In this document: positions 27,201-37,637 of the stretch, piece by piece
Position numbering within the stretch: position 1 is the stretch's first letter
Layout: the number at the start of each line of letters is the position of its first letter
Assembly: GCA_028023455.1 (NCBI GenBank)
Contig: JAQFVV010013350.1
Location: 62,001 to 126,000, forward strand
Reading direction: 5' to 3'
DNA length: 64,000 nucleotides
Origin: Epiperipatus broadwayi
Taxonomy: Eukaryota; Onychophora; Udeonychophora; Euonychophora; Peripatidae
Program-made: the position numbers and the translations under genes
The notes under the pieces: model-generated
Told to the model about the DNA's origin: nothing
Database searches by the model: none
The model's input: only the letters and a program-made list of their open reading frames with translations

Positions 27201-27526
27201 AACTTATTTAAATTATCAATCAATGTCAGGTATACTCCACACCATTCTGTAATTGTAATAAATTTAGATAGGTATTAATTACTGAAATGTAAATCTGTGA
27301 TATTAAGTCGCGTGTGAACCTTGAACTCTAGTCGGGAACGGAGTGAGAATGAAACTCCCAGTATCATCAAATAGTTATTCGTGTAGTCATAGTCCCTGGA
27401 GCACTAGTAAATAGGTTGATGTTTGGTATTGTTCCTGACTTATGTATCTTGCACATGCTAGATGGATATATGTTTGCTTGGATTCTACGTTTTGTTGAAT
27501 GAACACATGATTTTGACTGGTACAAT
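24222..27526 (+). mobile_element. Non-coding 3.3-kb element, copy A
   Basis: This segment aligns in order with copy B at 37638-40758 across its whole length. Both have the TGAAGC..GCTTCA hairpin head, the box ending TGGGTTTGAA.CC, AATTAGCAAAT.AAC.CTTGGGGCAT, TTTTGAGGTAAC or its equivalent, TGG.CCAGCAT, TGTGAACC.TGA, and finally GTTGAATGAA.ACATGATTTT before GACTGGTACAA. Open frames inside (for example 25423-25629) are not conserved between copies, so I take it as non-coding. It has no terminal repeats that I can see. The class is unknown: it could be a large non-autonomous retroelement or a Helitron-like element. Confidence 0.8.
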
Positions 27527-27714
27527 AGTAAATTAATGAGGTTTTAGACAGAAAAAATGATATCAAATATAATATTTTCTTTTATTTGATAATATGCTGC
27601 AACTTCTCTTTATACATTGTATTATTTTATATATAACAAAATATACAAATTAAAAACAATATAGATTTAGGATTATGTCACTAAAATTAACCAACAACAT
27701 ATATATAAATTATA

Positions 27715-27920
27715 ACTTTTGGGGCTGAACCATGTATTATTTTCACTTAAATACTGATATTTCGACAGACTAGCATTCACCATTATCAAGGTTAATAATA
27801 ACATGACTGTGTGTGAGATGAGAAATGAGATTCAACTTAAAGTAGTTCAGCATTCACAATATGAGGCTTATCAAAATGTTTATTTCCCTCAGTTTTTTCA
27901 CCTATTAATTTTAATTTAAT
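27715..27920 (-). mobile_element. PLE untranslated-region fragment
   Basis: It shares CTGATATTTCGACAGACTAG and CATTATCAAGGTTAA with the sequence at 31935-31985, which lies at the 3' side of the Penelope-like element at 32023-34075. Read on the minus strand it has the order TTGATAA, stem, CGAAA, which is reminiscent of the hammerhead-type motifs known in PLE flanks but degenerate. It is an isolated fragment with no coding part. Confidence 0.5.
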
Positions 27921-28556
27921 ATTACATAAAATGAAAGGTTTCCACATAGCTGGAATATGTTATGGAATATGTTGAAATCATACAAAGTTAGTTACAAGCA
28001 TTTCAACTCAAATACTTATGCATGTGAGTTTTTTCACATTTCAACTCAAATACTTATGTTAAAAAAAGAATTTTGTTAACTAATTGTAAAATGATAATTA
28101 AGAAGGAAAACAAAGGAAGTGAAATACTTTCATAAAAGTAATCATCACCACAATAGACTTTTTAACTAAATTTTATTTATAAAAATGCAGAATTTCAGAA
28201 CAAATTTATACTACTAAAAAGTAATATTTTCTTATTTTCTTTGATTCATTTTTGTTTCAATTTTGTTTACTCATTATCCATTCTCTTTGCTGTATTTTTC
28301 AAAAAGCAAGCATTGCTAATGGTTAAGGGGAGAAGTTTATTTAAGCTACTTATTGATAAATACCATAAAGAGTTGACTAGAAATAATTATGTTTTATAAG
28401 CTACAAAAAAATTAAAACACAATAAATTTAGGTCAGTATATGTTTCACAGAGGATGTTTCAAAAGCAGAATATGTTAATGTTAGCAGAGACATGGAGTAG
28501 CAGATTTTAGTGTGAAAACCTGTTGGACCATATGTATATATATGTATATATATATA

Positions 28557-28680
28557 TTGAAGCAGTCAGATCTGAGTTCGATCCTAGCTTCATGACATCT
28601 AGCCATAAGCCCACTTCAAACCCTAGTACTAATCTTAAATTTCTGATGTAATGGGGCTTTATACGTTCAATCCACACTAG
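28557..28680 (+). repeat. tRNA-like / hairpin head of a repeat
   Basis: It begins right after a TA tract with TGAAGC, which pairs with GCTTCA 23 bases later. The loop holds GAGTTCGATCC, a good match to the RNA polymerase III B box. The same TGAAGC..GCTTCA arrangement starts the two 3-kb elements. It may be a SINE or a truncated relative. Confidence 0.45.
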
Positions 28681-29729
28681 TTTCCTTAAAGAAAAACTAT
28701 TACATAAATGTGTGTTAAAATTAACTCATTTGAGGTTTAAATTAATCAATTCTATTAATAAATTCATGATAGAATTATTCATGAATTTATATATGTATAT
28801 ATATATATATTATAACTGCATGGATTGTGCGTATATATTTATAAATATTTAAATATATATATTTGTTCGAAAGTTTCATTGCGTCGGGAATGTTTTATTT
28901 TACTTTTAAATAATTTGTTAAAATTTTAGTGATTAAAAGCTACATTCTTTCGATAAGCTATCAGATTGTTCCTTTCCAAAGACAATGGGGAAAGTTTTAT
29001 TAATTAGAAAAGATAATAATAAAATGTAAGGATGGTTCCCAATTAAAATCGTTTTTTAGATTTATAAATTCATTTTCTAATTAGAAAATGAATTCAAGTT
29101 AATGAGTTTGAAAGCCTTATCGAAGGAATGTATCTAAAATCAATTAGTAGAAACTTGTAACATTGAAAATAAAAGAAGTGCTAGCCCGAAGGCATCAGAC
29201 ACAATATAAATAGCTCTGAAAAGTTTGGAGAAGGGGTAAGCCATCTTTGTTTTAGAGAAGTGCCATTAAACTCTGTGCATTTTAAAAGTATGAATTTAAA
29301 TAGTATTTCTATCATGGTGAGGGGCTAAACATCAGGAATCTGGCTACTGTGCCTAAAGTCCCCTGAAAATTTTCAATAAAGTTGCTAAACATTTTACGGA
29401 CCAATCATGCTTCCAAAATCATGACAAAATCAATCAAAATACCATTCAAGTAATTTACCAAATGCACGCCTACATTTTACCAACTTGGATGTGTAAACTA
29501 AGGAACCAGTCCTGGAAGAAATGGTAATATATTTCCATAATGAACCATAACTTTCTGGCCAGTTTCCAAACTTTACTTTACACTCCCTTTAAAAGCTCTT
29601 CTCATTTATTAATGTAACAAACTGTACAAAATCTTTTTATTTATGATATTTTAAATTATATAGTAATTCTCTCAATCTCTAGTCCTTAGATTTAATTTTC
29701 TTTTCTTACAATGGCAGTTCACTTATTGC

Positions 29730-29731
<2 letters not shown>

Positions 29732-29768
<37 letters not shown>
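29732..29768. repeat. (TA)n microsatellite
   Basis: About 18 perfect AT dinucleotides. Confidence 0.95.
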
Positions 29769-29771
<3 letters not shown>

Positions 29772-30347
29772 GTAATTTATTAATGTCATTTATTTTTAAT
29801 TATATGCCAATAATCCTTCGACTCGATGATCTCCTTTGTTCCATTCGTCTTATACAAATAATAAAATATTAAATCTGCTAGTAATTTCTGCCCATTAGAA
29901 CTAAATTTATACCATTCTATTAATCATCAAGTCAAAAGAATTAATAAATATTTGCTATTTTTATAATTGGCTAATAATAAATTATTAGCTCCATTTCTAA
30001 TCTATGCCCCAGCTATTTTCTTGTGTTCACCAATATTTATTTATTCATATATAATATTAAAATATTTTTGCAAAAGGGGTTGATAAAGGGATCAAATGAA
30101 TACATTCTAATCCAAATTGTTTTTACTATCTATTAATATTCAGGAAGGGCATGATGTTTGGGGCATAATTAATATAATTTTATAACTGCTTTAAAATAAT
30201 TTTAGTTAAAAGCTCGTTTGACTTTAATTAATTTGATCAAGTCATTATGCAGAGCATTCTATAGTAAATTGAGTTTTATGATTCAAATGGTGACTATCAA
30301 GTCATCATCTTCAAACGTTGCTGACGTAGGGCAATCTTCTGCTCTGT

Positions 30348-30543
30348 AGGCTTGTCGGTGGTGATATAACTTATTTTAAATTATAGAGAAAGAAAGCACT
30401 TCTTCCACTGCTTATATTATATTTGGAACACCAAAGGTTCATAGCTATGGCTCGGCCTGGCTTTCCCCAGGTTCCATGTCTTCTTACAGGGCAGTAAGAC
30501 TTGTCAAATACAAGCCGTCATACTTCTTAAATCACCGACAAGC
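30348..30543. repeat. Possible MITE with 11-bp inverted ends
   Basis: GCTTGTCGGTG at the left is the perfect reverse complement of CACCGACAAGC at the right, about 195 bp apart. The interior is GC-richer than the surroundings (GGCTCGGCCTGGCTTTCCCC). I could not identify a target duplication. Confidence 0.45.
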
Positions 30544-31137
30544 TATTATCTTTCATGTTCATTTTATAGCATAATTTCTCAGCACCATTACCTCTCTGTT
30601 CCAGTAAAGCCCACTCTTATGCTCGTAATTTGTGATGAAGTGATTTCAATTAAAGTCGAACAAATTCTCAGTTATCTCAAATTAAATAAGTTTTCTAATA
30701 AAGGTTAAAGTTATGCCCTAAATATGTATCTTGCTCTTCATGAATGGACTTGCGAATGTGAAAATAAATCTCACATTTTTTTTGTATAAAATAAGAATAA
30801 TAATTTTCTTTACAACTGAATACCTTTATCTGCCTTTATTTTCTTGTTGGGGGCATAGACATATAGACTTCCATAATATTGCATAATACTTGTTGGCATA
30901 TAATAGGAACTGCCATTCTTATTATAATTATAAACTCTGTTTAAGGACTAGAGGTAATCAATATAATCATCATTTAAAAATTGAACAAAACTATTACTAT
31001 TATTATTAAAATATTTTATAAACACACTTGGTTTCTTAATTCTTTCATTCAATAATTATTTTAATGTTAATGCTCACCATCTGTGTTGGCAACCCGAACA
31101 TATACATATGATTCGACTTAAAATTATCTTTAGTTAG

Positions 31138-31143
31138 TTTATT
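31138..31143 (-). terminator. Poly(A) signal AATAAA
   Basis: AATAAA on the minus strand, about 30 bases past the TAG of the candidate terminal exon at 31173-31330. Confidence 0.45.
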
Positions 31144-31172
31144 ATCTGATATTAGTGTCAGTTCAGGAGTCT

Positions 31173-31330
31173 CTAATCATCACCAACTGTTGAGCTAGTT
31201 CCTTGGTGCATAGCACTATGCCGTCGATTTAGATCATCCATTGATCTGAGCTGGTGAGTTGGGTTTGAATTCAGTTTGGTTTGACTGAGTTTGGATCTGA
31301 CATGCAGTTTATGTGGTGGAGGTTTTTCGA
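31173..31330 (-). CDS. Candidate terminal exon, protein C-terminus
   Basis: The minus-strand frame is open from a CCAG acceptor-like site at 31331 to TAG. It reads EKPPPHKLHVRSKLSQTK, then NPTHQLRSMDDLNRRHSAMH, and ends SSTVGDD. The composition (Pro, Ser, Arg, His, Asn) is unlike the Lys/Ile/Phe-rich shadow frames around it, and the island is GC-richer. It needs one base from the previous exon. The candidate exon at 36854-37099 ends in phase 0, so another exon should lie between, or this belongs to a different transcript. The acceptor has a poor pyrimidine tract. The family is unknown; it would suit a disordered cytoplasmic tail. Confidence 0.5.
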
Positions 31331-31904
31331 CTGGTACAATATCCATACATACATACATATTGCACCATTATTACCATGCATTATTATTTAAATAGACAAT
31401 GATTTCTTAAGTATATAAATTACATTTTATAAAAACGATTTGCTAAGAAAAGCTCTTGCTGTCCAACTCTGGCCACATGGCACTCAACAAACAAAGAAAT
31501 GATGTTGTCTAACCTGTACGTAAAAAAAATGACATAGCATAAAGAAAATGTAATTTTCAATCCCAGCTCTGTTACATATATACATGTATCTTACTCAAGT
31601 GAGAAAGAAACGACCAGCCAAACTACAAGATATTCATATATGTAATTTCAATCATGGAAAAAATACTATGAGCTATTTTGTTAATTTGCAAAGAATCACA
31701 TAGATATAATTATTTAATTATATTCCTGTCCCAAATTGCTTAGGAATAATAAGAATTTATTTAAAACTCCATAGACAAGTGAAAAAAAAAAAAAAAACAT
31801 TCTGAAATCGTTTTACAAAACATATTTTTTCCATTAAAACAATCATATATATATATATGGGAATAAACATATTTTTTCCATTAAAACAATCATATATATA
31901 TATA
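31331..31904. other. Non-coding, with a 47-bp tandem duplication at its right
   Basis: A short minus-strand frame after an acceptor-like TTTTTTTTACGTACAG (31510) reads LDNIISLFVECHVARVGQQE and then stops. It is not assignable. The remainder is AT-rich. Confidence 0.4.
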
Positions 31905-31913
31905 TGGGAATAA
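31820..31913. repeat. Two perfect 47-bp tandem units
   Basis: The unit starts ACATATTTTTTCCATTAAAA and ends in a short TA tract plus GGGAATAA. The two copies are identical, so the duplication is recent. It abuts the 3' end of the neighbouring PLE. Confidence 0.95.
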
Positions 31914-32022
31914 ACTGTGTATTATTTTGCATTACAATCTGATATTTTGATGGATTAGCAACCGCCATTATCAAGGTTAACTTTTGAAAGAAAAATTGTT
32001 AGATCTCAAACAATAACGTGAC
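31905..32022 (-). mobile_element. 3' untranslated region of the PLE
   Basis: It lies directly after the GIY-YIG remnant of the PLE at 32023-34075. On the minus strand it reads AACCTTGATAATGGCGGTTG followed by a stem partner and ATCAAAATATCAG. This is a diverged relative of 27715-27920. It is probably part of the PLE's long terminal (pLTR-type) sequence. Confidence 0.55.
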
Positions 32023-34075
32023 TCAGTGCAAGATGTTTAATATTTCAGTTGACTCTCTTATGGTTTTTAAATCATATCTTTCCAAATTAGCAAGTATTTT
32101 TGTATTGTCAAAATCAGGTTTCTGACCAATTTTTAAAAAATGGGAAGTAAAAACTGATGTGCTAATTTTTTGATTAAAAGCATTTCTCTGTTTCTTGATT
32201 CTGATATTTATTCATCTATTAGACTAACCCACATAGCATCTTGAGCAGTGCAAATATGGAATTTCATAAACTCCTTGATGTTCCAAAAATATTCTGCCTT
32301 TAGTTTATGTAAAAAATCACCAATTCTTTTGCCAGTAAAAAAAGTAGTCTTTATATTAAAACAAGATAGTCTTCTACTGATTTTATCAGTAACCCCTTTA
32401 ATATAAGGTAAAATTACTTTATGAAAAAAGGAATTGTCAATTCTATCCTCTTTTTTCTTTTTAGTATTAATGTTATGTAAAGCCTTACATATAATGTTTT
32501 TATTATAGTTGTTAGAAAGTAGAATATTTTTTGTAAAATTTATTTCTTGAGTAAGATGTTCTTTATCAGATAAATAATAAGCTCTAGTCAAAAGATTTTG
32601 TGCTACAGAAAAAATTTGTACAGGATGATGATGAAAATTAAAATTAAGATATCTGTTTGTATGGGTGGATTTTCTGTAAACTGATATTGATAATGATTCG
32701 TCACATTTTCTTGCAATTAAAACATCTAGAAAAAAAAGCGATCTGTTATTTTCCACTTCCATAGTAAATTTAATATTTGGATGCCAATTATTTATAAAAA
32801 CAAGAAAAGAATTTGAGGCATCAATGTCATGATGCCATATGACAAATGTATCATTTACATATCTAAGCCAAATAGAAGGTTTTTAATAGCTGCACATAAT
32901 ACTCGACTTTCAAAATTATTCATGAAAAGATTAGCAATTACAGGTGACAGTGGAGAACCATAGAAAGTCCTTTAATTTGTTTAAACGTTTGAAAATTATA
33001 AACAAAAAATGTACTTTCAAGGCAATGCTTCGGTACTGGAATAATGAAATCAGACAAACCATTGTATTGTTCTATTATACTTAATGCTTCTTCAACAGGA
33101 ATATTAGCAAACATAGAAGAAACATCAAAACTAACCAATAAATAAGTTCCAGTTAGTTTTAAGTTTTTAATTATAGAAATAAAATGACTTGAATTTTTAA
33201 TTCTTGATGGAATCTTGTCTGTCAATGGTTGTAAGCATTGGGCTAAATATCGAGCCAAAGCATGTGTGGGAAAACCTATAGCACACACAATAGTTTGGAA
33301 TGGTATCTCATGTTTATGAATTTTAGGCAAACCATAAAATTTAGGATATAATGAAGAACCTTCTTTTGGAGAAATTTTAATTTTCATATTTTCATCTATA
33401 CTAGAATGTTTGATTAGACATTTTGTCTTTTTTTCTAAATATGTCAGAGGATCTCTAATATTCTTTTTATAAGATCCACCATTTAATAAATCTACAATTT
33501 TATTATAATAATCTAAACGATTAAGTACAACCATCGAATTCCCTTTGTCTTCTGGAATAACAACAATAGAATCATCTTTTTTTTTAATTTTTGAAGTACA
33601 ATAAAATTTCCTTTAGATAAATTATTTTTTGGTGGTTTCATATTTTTTAAGACATCACAAACTTCAAATCTAATAAGATCATCTGTGTGTAAGTCTATAT
33701 TTTTAAGAAAGATTCTATATTGCATATAATATTTTCAACTGGAACACGTTTAGCAGCCAGTGCATAATTAAAACCTTTCGCCAAAAGAGAAATTTCATCA
33801 AAAGAAAGTTGACGATGGGATAAATTTTTTACATGTGAATCACCCACAGTATAATCAGTAAATTGTTTTTCCTTTCTACTTATTAATAATGCACATTTCT
33901 TTTATTGTTTCAATGTTTTAAATTCTAAATCTTTAATAAATCGAAAATAAATAATTTTATCAAAAATAGACCAAAGAATGGGGTGGATAATATTGCTTAA
34001 CGTTATACATTCTCTCAGTAAAAAGCAATCAATATAGTTTAACTTCCTCCTAATATCTTGAATAAAATAAATCAT
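32023..34075 (-). pseudogene. Penelope-like element, nearly complete ORF with breaks
   Basis: Read from 34075 leftwards, the N-terminal region comes first (MIYFIQDIRRKLNYIDC; then NLSHRQLSFDEISLLAKGFN, the typical PLE block before the RT). DSIVVIPEDKGNSMVVLNR follows, and then the RT core: FYGLPKIHK, FQTIVCAIGFPTHALARYLA, LLVSFDVSSMFANIPVEEAL, and SPVIANLFMNNFE. The catalytic box reads YVND (32850-32861) where YVDD is expected. After the RT come LPYIKGVTDKISRRL and a GIY-YIG remnant (HICTAQDAMWVSLIDE; after a shift RIKKQRNAFN and NTKILANLERYDLKTIRES). A stop near 33900, frameshifts near 33720, 33590, 32960 and 32765, and a TAA at 32212-32214 break it. One missing G near 32958 destroys the MGSPLSP box. 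It is inactive but unusually complete. Confidence 0.9.
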
Positions 34076-34225
34076 TTTTTTTTACTCACCACCTTTAGAA
34101 TGTTTCTTATTTTAAAAGAGTTGGAATGAAACTTAATCTGCAGCATTTTGGAACTACTTCATTATCTCTACAACGAGTCAGAAATGTAAGATCGCACAAC
34201 AACTTTTCTTTCTTCACGCAAGATT

Positions 34226-34263
<38 letters not shown>

Positions 34264-36401
34264 ACTTTTCAGAATTAATAAAGTATTGAAAACATTTATC
34301 TCTTTTATTTACTCCTCTTCCCAATTTTATCATTTAAATACTTCATAAAGAAAATAAATATAAAGCAATACAATTATCAAGAATAATTTTTTAATGTTTT
34401 ATGTTAAAAAAAATAATAGTTAAGCATTTTAATTTTATACTTGAAAGAAATGTGATGATGATAAAATACAAAAATATGATGTCAATGCAATATTATATTG
34501 ATTAACAATTTAAATTGTTGTAATAAGTCTTTCATAGCCACTACTAGTTAGGATAAATGAGGTATACCAGGAATCCATTTCAATCACATGATAGTATAAA
34601 TTTTATTTTTTAAATGGTGATTTAATGATATGATTTTCATTCTAACTAAAGCAATTAGAAGTCATTACTTATCCAGAAACTGAAAAACACTGTCTTGGAA
34701 ATATAATGAAAAAACAGACTGTATACTTATTCTGTGTAGTCAAAAGTATATCTACATTTCCCATTGTAAAAATAACATTAGCATACTCTTTTATTATTTA
34801 TTTTTTGTAAAATTATTAAATATATATTTTTAATAAGTAAATGGTACTTATAATTAAATATTTTTTAAATAAATTAACATTTTTAATATATTAGCTATCT
34901 AAAAGTTTCGATGCCAAAATGAAATGACAATAAATTTACTAATATTTTTATTTATTTTTAATTAAGTCGATTTTAATATTTCGAAGTGTTTTCATTATTT
35001 TAATTTAAACTTCATATCTTACATATACAGATTATTTTAAATAAAATACATTTTTTTTTATTCTGAAGTCTAAAATAAAGTTAATTGTTTTGATCATTTA
35101 TTTTTGTTTGTAGTTCCTTTTCTATTAACAAATTTGATATTTTAGTTTTTAATATATGCTCAATTTTTAAATTTATTTTTAAAAAGAAATTAGTAAATAA
35201 TAGAAAAATAAAATTAAAAAAACGGTTTTTTAATTATAAAATGATAAAAATAAGAAAATCACACATTTATGTAAATGTTTGTTAGAGAAAACATTACTTA
35301 AAAATAACATGTGGAAAATATGTTTAAGTGATTTAAATATCTTCTAAAATATTAAATTTTTACATTTATTTTTAAGTCTTTATTTTTGTGTACTAATTTT
35401 TTTGATAATTAAATGCATGAATTGCAAATGCTAATATAATAAAAATCTATGCAATATATAAAAAACTAATCAATTGGTTTTTAGTATATAGTTATTTTAA
35501 TGAAAAACACCTTCTTTGCCAGGATATTTGACAATTAGGCATTTTATATAACATGGATATTGAGTAATAAATGATTCATGCAGTCTAATTGAATCATCTC
35601 AGTTTTAAAAATAGTACTATTCATATGATTAATGCTTATTAAACACATTCAAATAGAATATTAGTGATGTTATTTCCAAAGCTCCCAAATTAGGTATTTG
35701 TGTTACAAAAGTGATTTAAGTAGTGAAATATGTAAATATAGTTTTCAAAAATTATATTTACATACTTTGCTTGTAAATGATTTTCAGGTAGATTATTGTT
35801 ATGATAGAATTATATACATCATTTATTGTATTTGTTTATTATATATGTTTGTTACTTCTATTAAATATAGGTGGATATTGATTGTATAATGCATTTATGG
35901 TTTTATTTATACATAAATATCTAATTGCTGATATAGTGGCCAGTAATGAGAAAAAAAATGATTATGTAAATTTAATTTGCATATGACTATTACATATATA
36001 TTATCTTTCAATAATTAATTTACATTATTTCATCATTTCATTACTTGTGAATAGTCCTAAGTTTTATATTTGTACATTGTAACGTTGACATAAATTGATA
36101 TGAACATTAGTATTAGGATTTATCAATAGATAATTCTACTATATATTAAAAAAATTGTTTCTAAAATATGGACAAACTAATTTGCATTCACATTTGCATA
36201 TCTTATTAGTTAACAATACTACATAAATGATTTATAACTTATGTTGGCCATGAATATGAGGGAAAACCTCGAAAGTGCTCAGCCCATTTAATTGTTTTTA
36301 GTTTTTGCAGCTTCTTCGTCAGCGGGTAAATCGCTTTTATATGCTAAAAGTGTTATATAAATGAGTCAATTATTTTATATAGCGCGATGTTTATAAACTG
36401 T
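34076..36401. other. AT-rich sequence, no gene seen
   Basis: No frames or repeats that I can support, apart from a TA-then-TG microsatellite at 34229-34262. Confidence 0.5.
34229..34262. repeat. (TA)n(TG)n compound microsatellite
   Basis: Six TA units pass directly into about eleven TG units. Confidence 0.95.
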
Positions 36402-36615
36402 AATATTTAAACAGCATTAAATGGTTGCACATGCGCTTTGGATTTTAACTATAAAATGAATGAATACTAACACTTCCAACACATGATAAAGTCTTTGGAA
36501 AAGATAGAATGGCCATTCTATCTTTTCCAAACATGTGTTTGAAGTGTTAGTATTCATTCATTTTATAGTTAAAATCCAAAGTGCATGTGCAACAGTTTAA
36601 TGCTGTTTAAATATT
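36402..36615. mobile_element. Near-perfect 214-bp palindrome
   Basis: The left arm 36402-36512 and right arm 36513-36615 are reverse complements with very few changes and one short insertion in the left arm. The centre is GAATGGCCATTC, and the outer ends are AATATTTAAACAGCATTAA and its complement. There is almost no loop, so it could extrude as a cruciform. It fits a hairpin-type MITE. It has no coding sequence and lies just past the candidate exon at 36854-37099, in its intron or 3' flank. Confidence 0.9.
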
Positions 36616-36853
36616 ATAAAAGTGTTATAATAAAAATAACAAAAAGCAATACTTCAAATGCTCTAGGAAATATTGATCTAACTAAAAAATAGACAGTCAA
36701 TTTATTGTCTAAGCAAATATAATTTAATCTTAATAAATATTTTAAGCAATTTTAAACTTAAAATCTTAAAATTAGTTTTATTTATTTTTTTACAACACAT
36801 TACAAATGCATAAGTCAATGTTTATGTTATGCATTAAATAGCATGCATGTAAA

Positions 36854-37099
36854 TTAAATAGTTATTAACAATTGATCTACTGTTGGTTTAGGTGGTCTTA
36901 CAGGTGGACAATCGTTACTGAAGCTGGATTCCAGATCCTCATGCATTACGTACAAAGGATTGTCTATTGTAACTGCTTTCGAATTTTTACTGAAATCAAT
37001 CATGGCATAATCTGTAGATTGACATGGAATGCTTTGTTTTACTTGTGCAGCTAGTAATTTGTGAAAAGATAAATCTGCATATATTATCCTCTCTTTTTT
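36854..37099 (-). CDS. Candidate exon with tyrosine, NPxY and proline motifs
   Basis: The exon starts after a good acceptor (TATATATATTTTCAG) in phase 0 and stays open for 81 codons to TAA at 36854. It reads KKERIIYADLSFHKLLAAQV, then STDYAMIDFSKNSKAV, then DNPLYVMHEDLESS and CPPVRPPKPTVDQ. YADL and YAMI are plausible SH2-binding sites, NPLY is a PTB-type NPxY motif and PPVRPPKP is an SH3-type ligand. This suggests a signalling docking protein or receptor tail; the spacing of two such tyrosines is reminiscent of the C-terminus of GAB/DOS proteins. A strong donor (GTAAGA, after 36902) offers a shorter 66-codon version. AATAAA motifs about 80-90 bases past the TAA could make this the last exon instead. 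Confidence 0.65.
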   Translation of the reverse strand, partial: KKERIIYADLSFHKLLAAQVKQSIPCQSTDYAMIDFSKNSKAVTIDNPLYVMHEDLESSFSNDCPPVRPPKPTVDQLLITI

Positions 37100-37637
37100 C
37101 TGAAAATATATATATACACATATTACTTATGAGATGTAAATTTTTTGTTTTACATTTATCTATTTGTAGTAACAAAAAAAATAAAAATAAAAAATTCAGT
37201 TGTCATTATTAAAATATTTATGCATAAATATATTTATGTAATTAATGATTAGAACAAATCAACAGAACACTAACAAATCTCTTTTATTGTTTCTTCCTGT
37301 TCATGCTTTCTTATTAAGCAATCACAAATTGAGCAATTTCATTTGCAGCCTCACAATCAGATTCATTTATTTATATATAAGTCATCCAATCTAGAAAACA
37401 ATTTATCTGCATTCTGTTGAAATAGTCAAAATAATTAATTACATATATATTCAATTTATAGTTGTTCACTTATATTAAAATGAGTAATATAATGAACTCT
37501 CCCATGCAAGTCTAAAAATGTAAAAAAGGGGCGGTGTTTACATTTGGTGTATAGGTTATTTCATCCTTGTCTAAAATACATGCTAAATTAATATATATAT
37601 ATATATATATATATGCTAAATTAATATATATATATAT

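Larger units (their letters stand above)
27921..31172. other. Non-coding stretch with repeat pieces
   Basis: No gene was recognised. It contains a head-like sequence at 28557 (TGAAGC..GCTTCA enclosing GAGTTCGATCC), a perfect palindrome CATTTTCTAATTAGAAAATG near 29072, a TA tract near 29732, and a GC-richer block at 30348-30543. Confidence 0.5.

Noticed and set aside
31331-31345. CTGGTACAATAT as another copy of the shared element terminus
   Set aside because: The same bases form the acceptor-like site (TTGTACCAG on the minus strand) of the candidate last exon and no TA tract of length follows, so I left it out of the terminus list.
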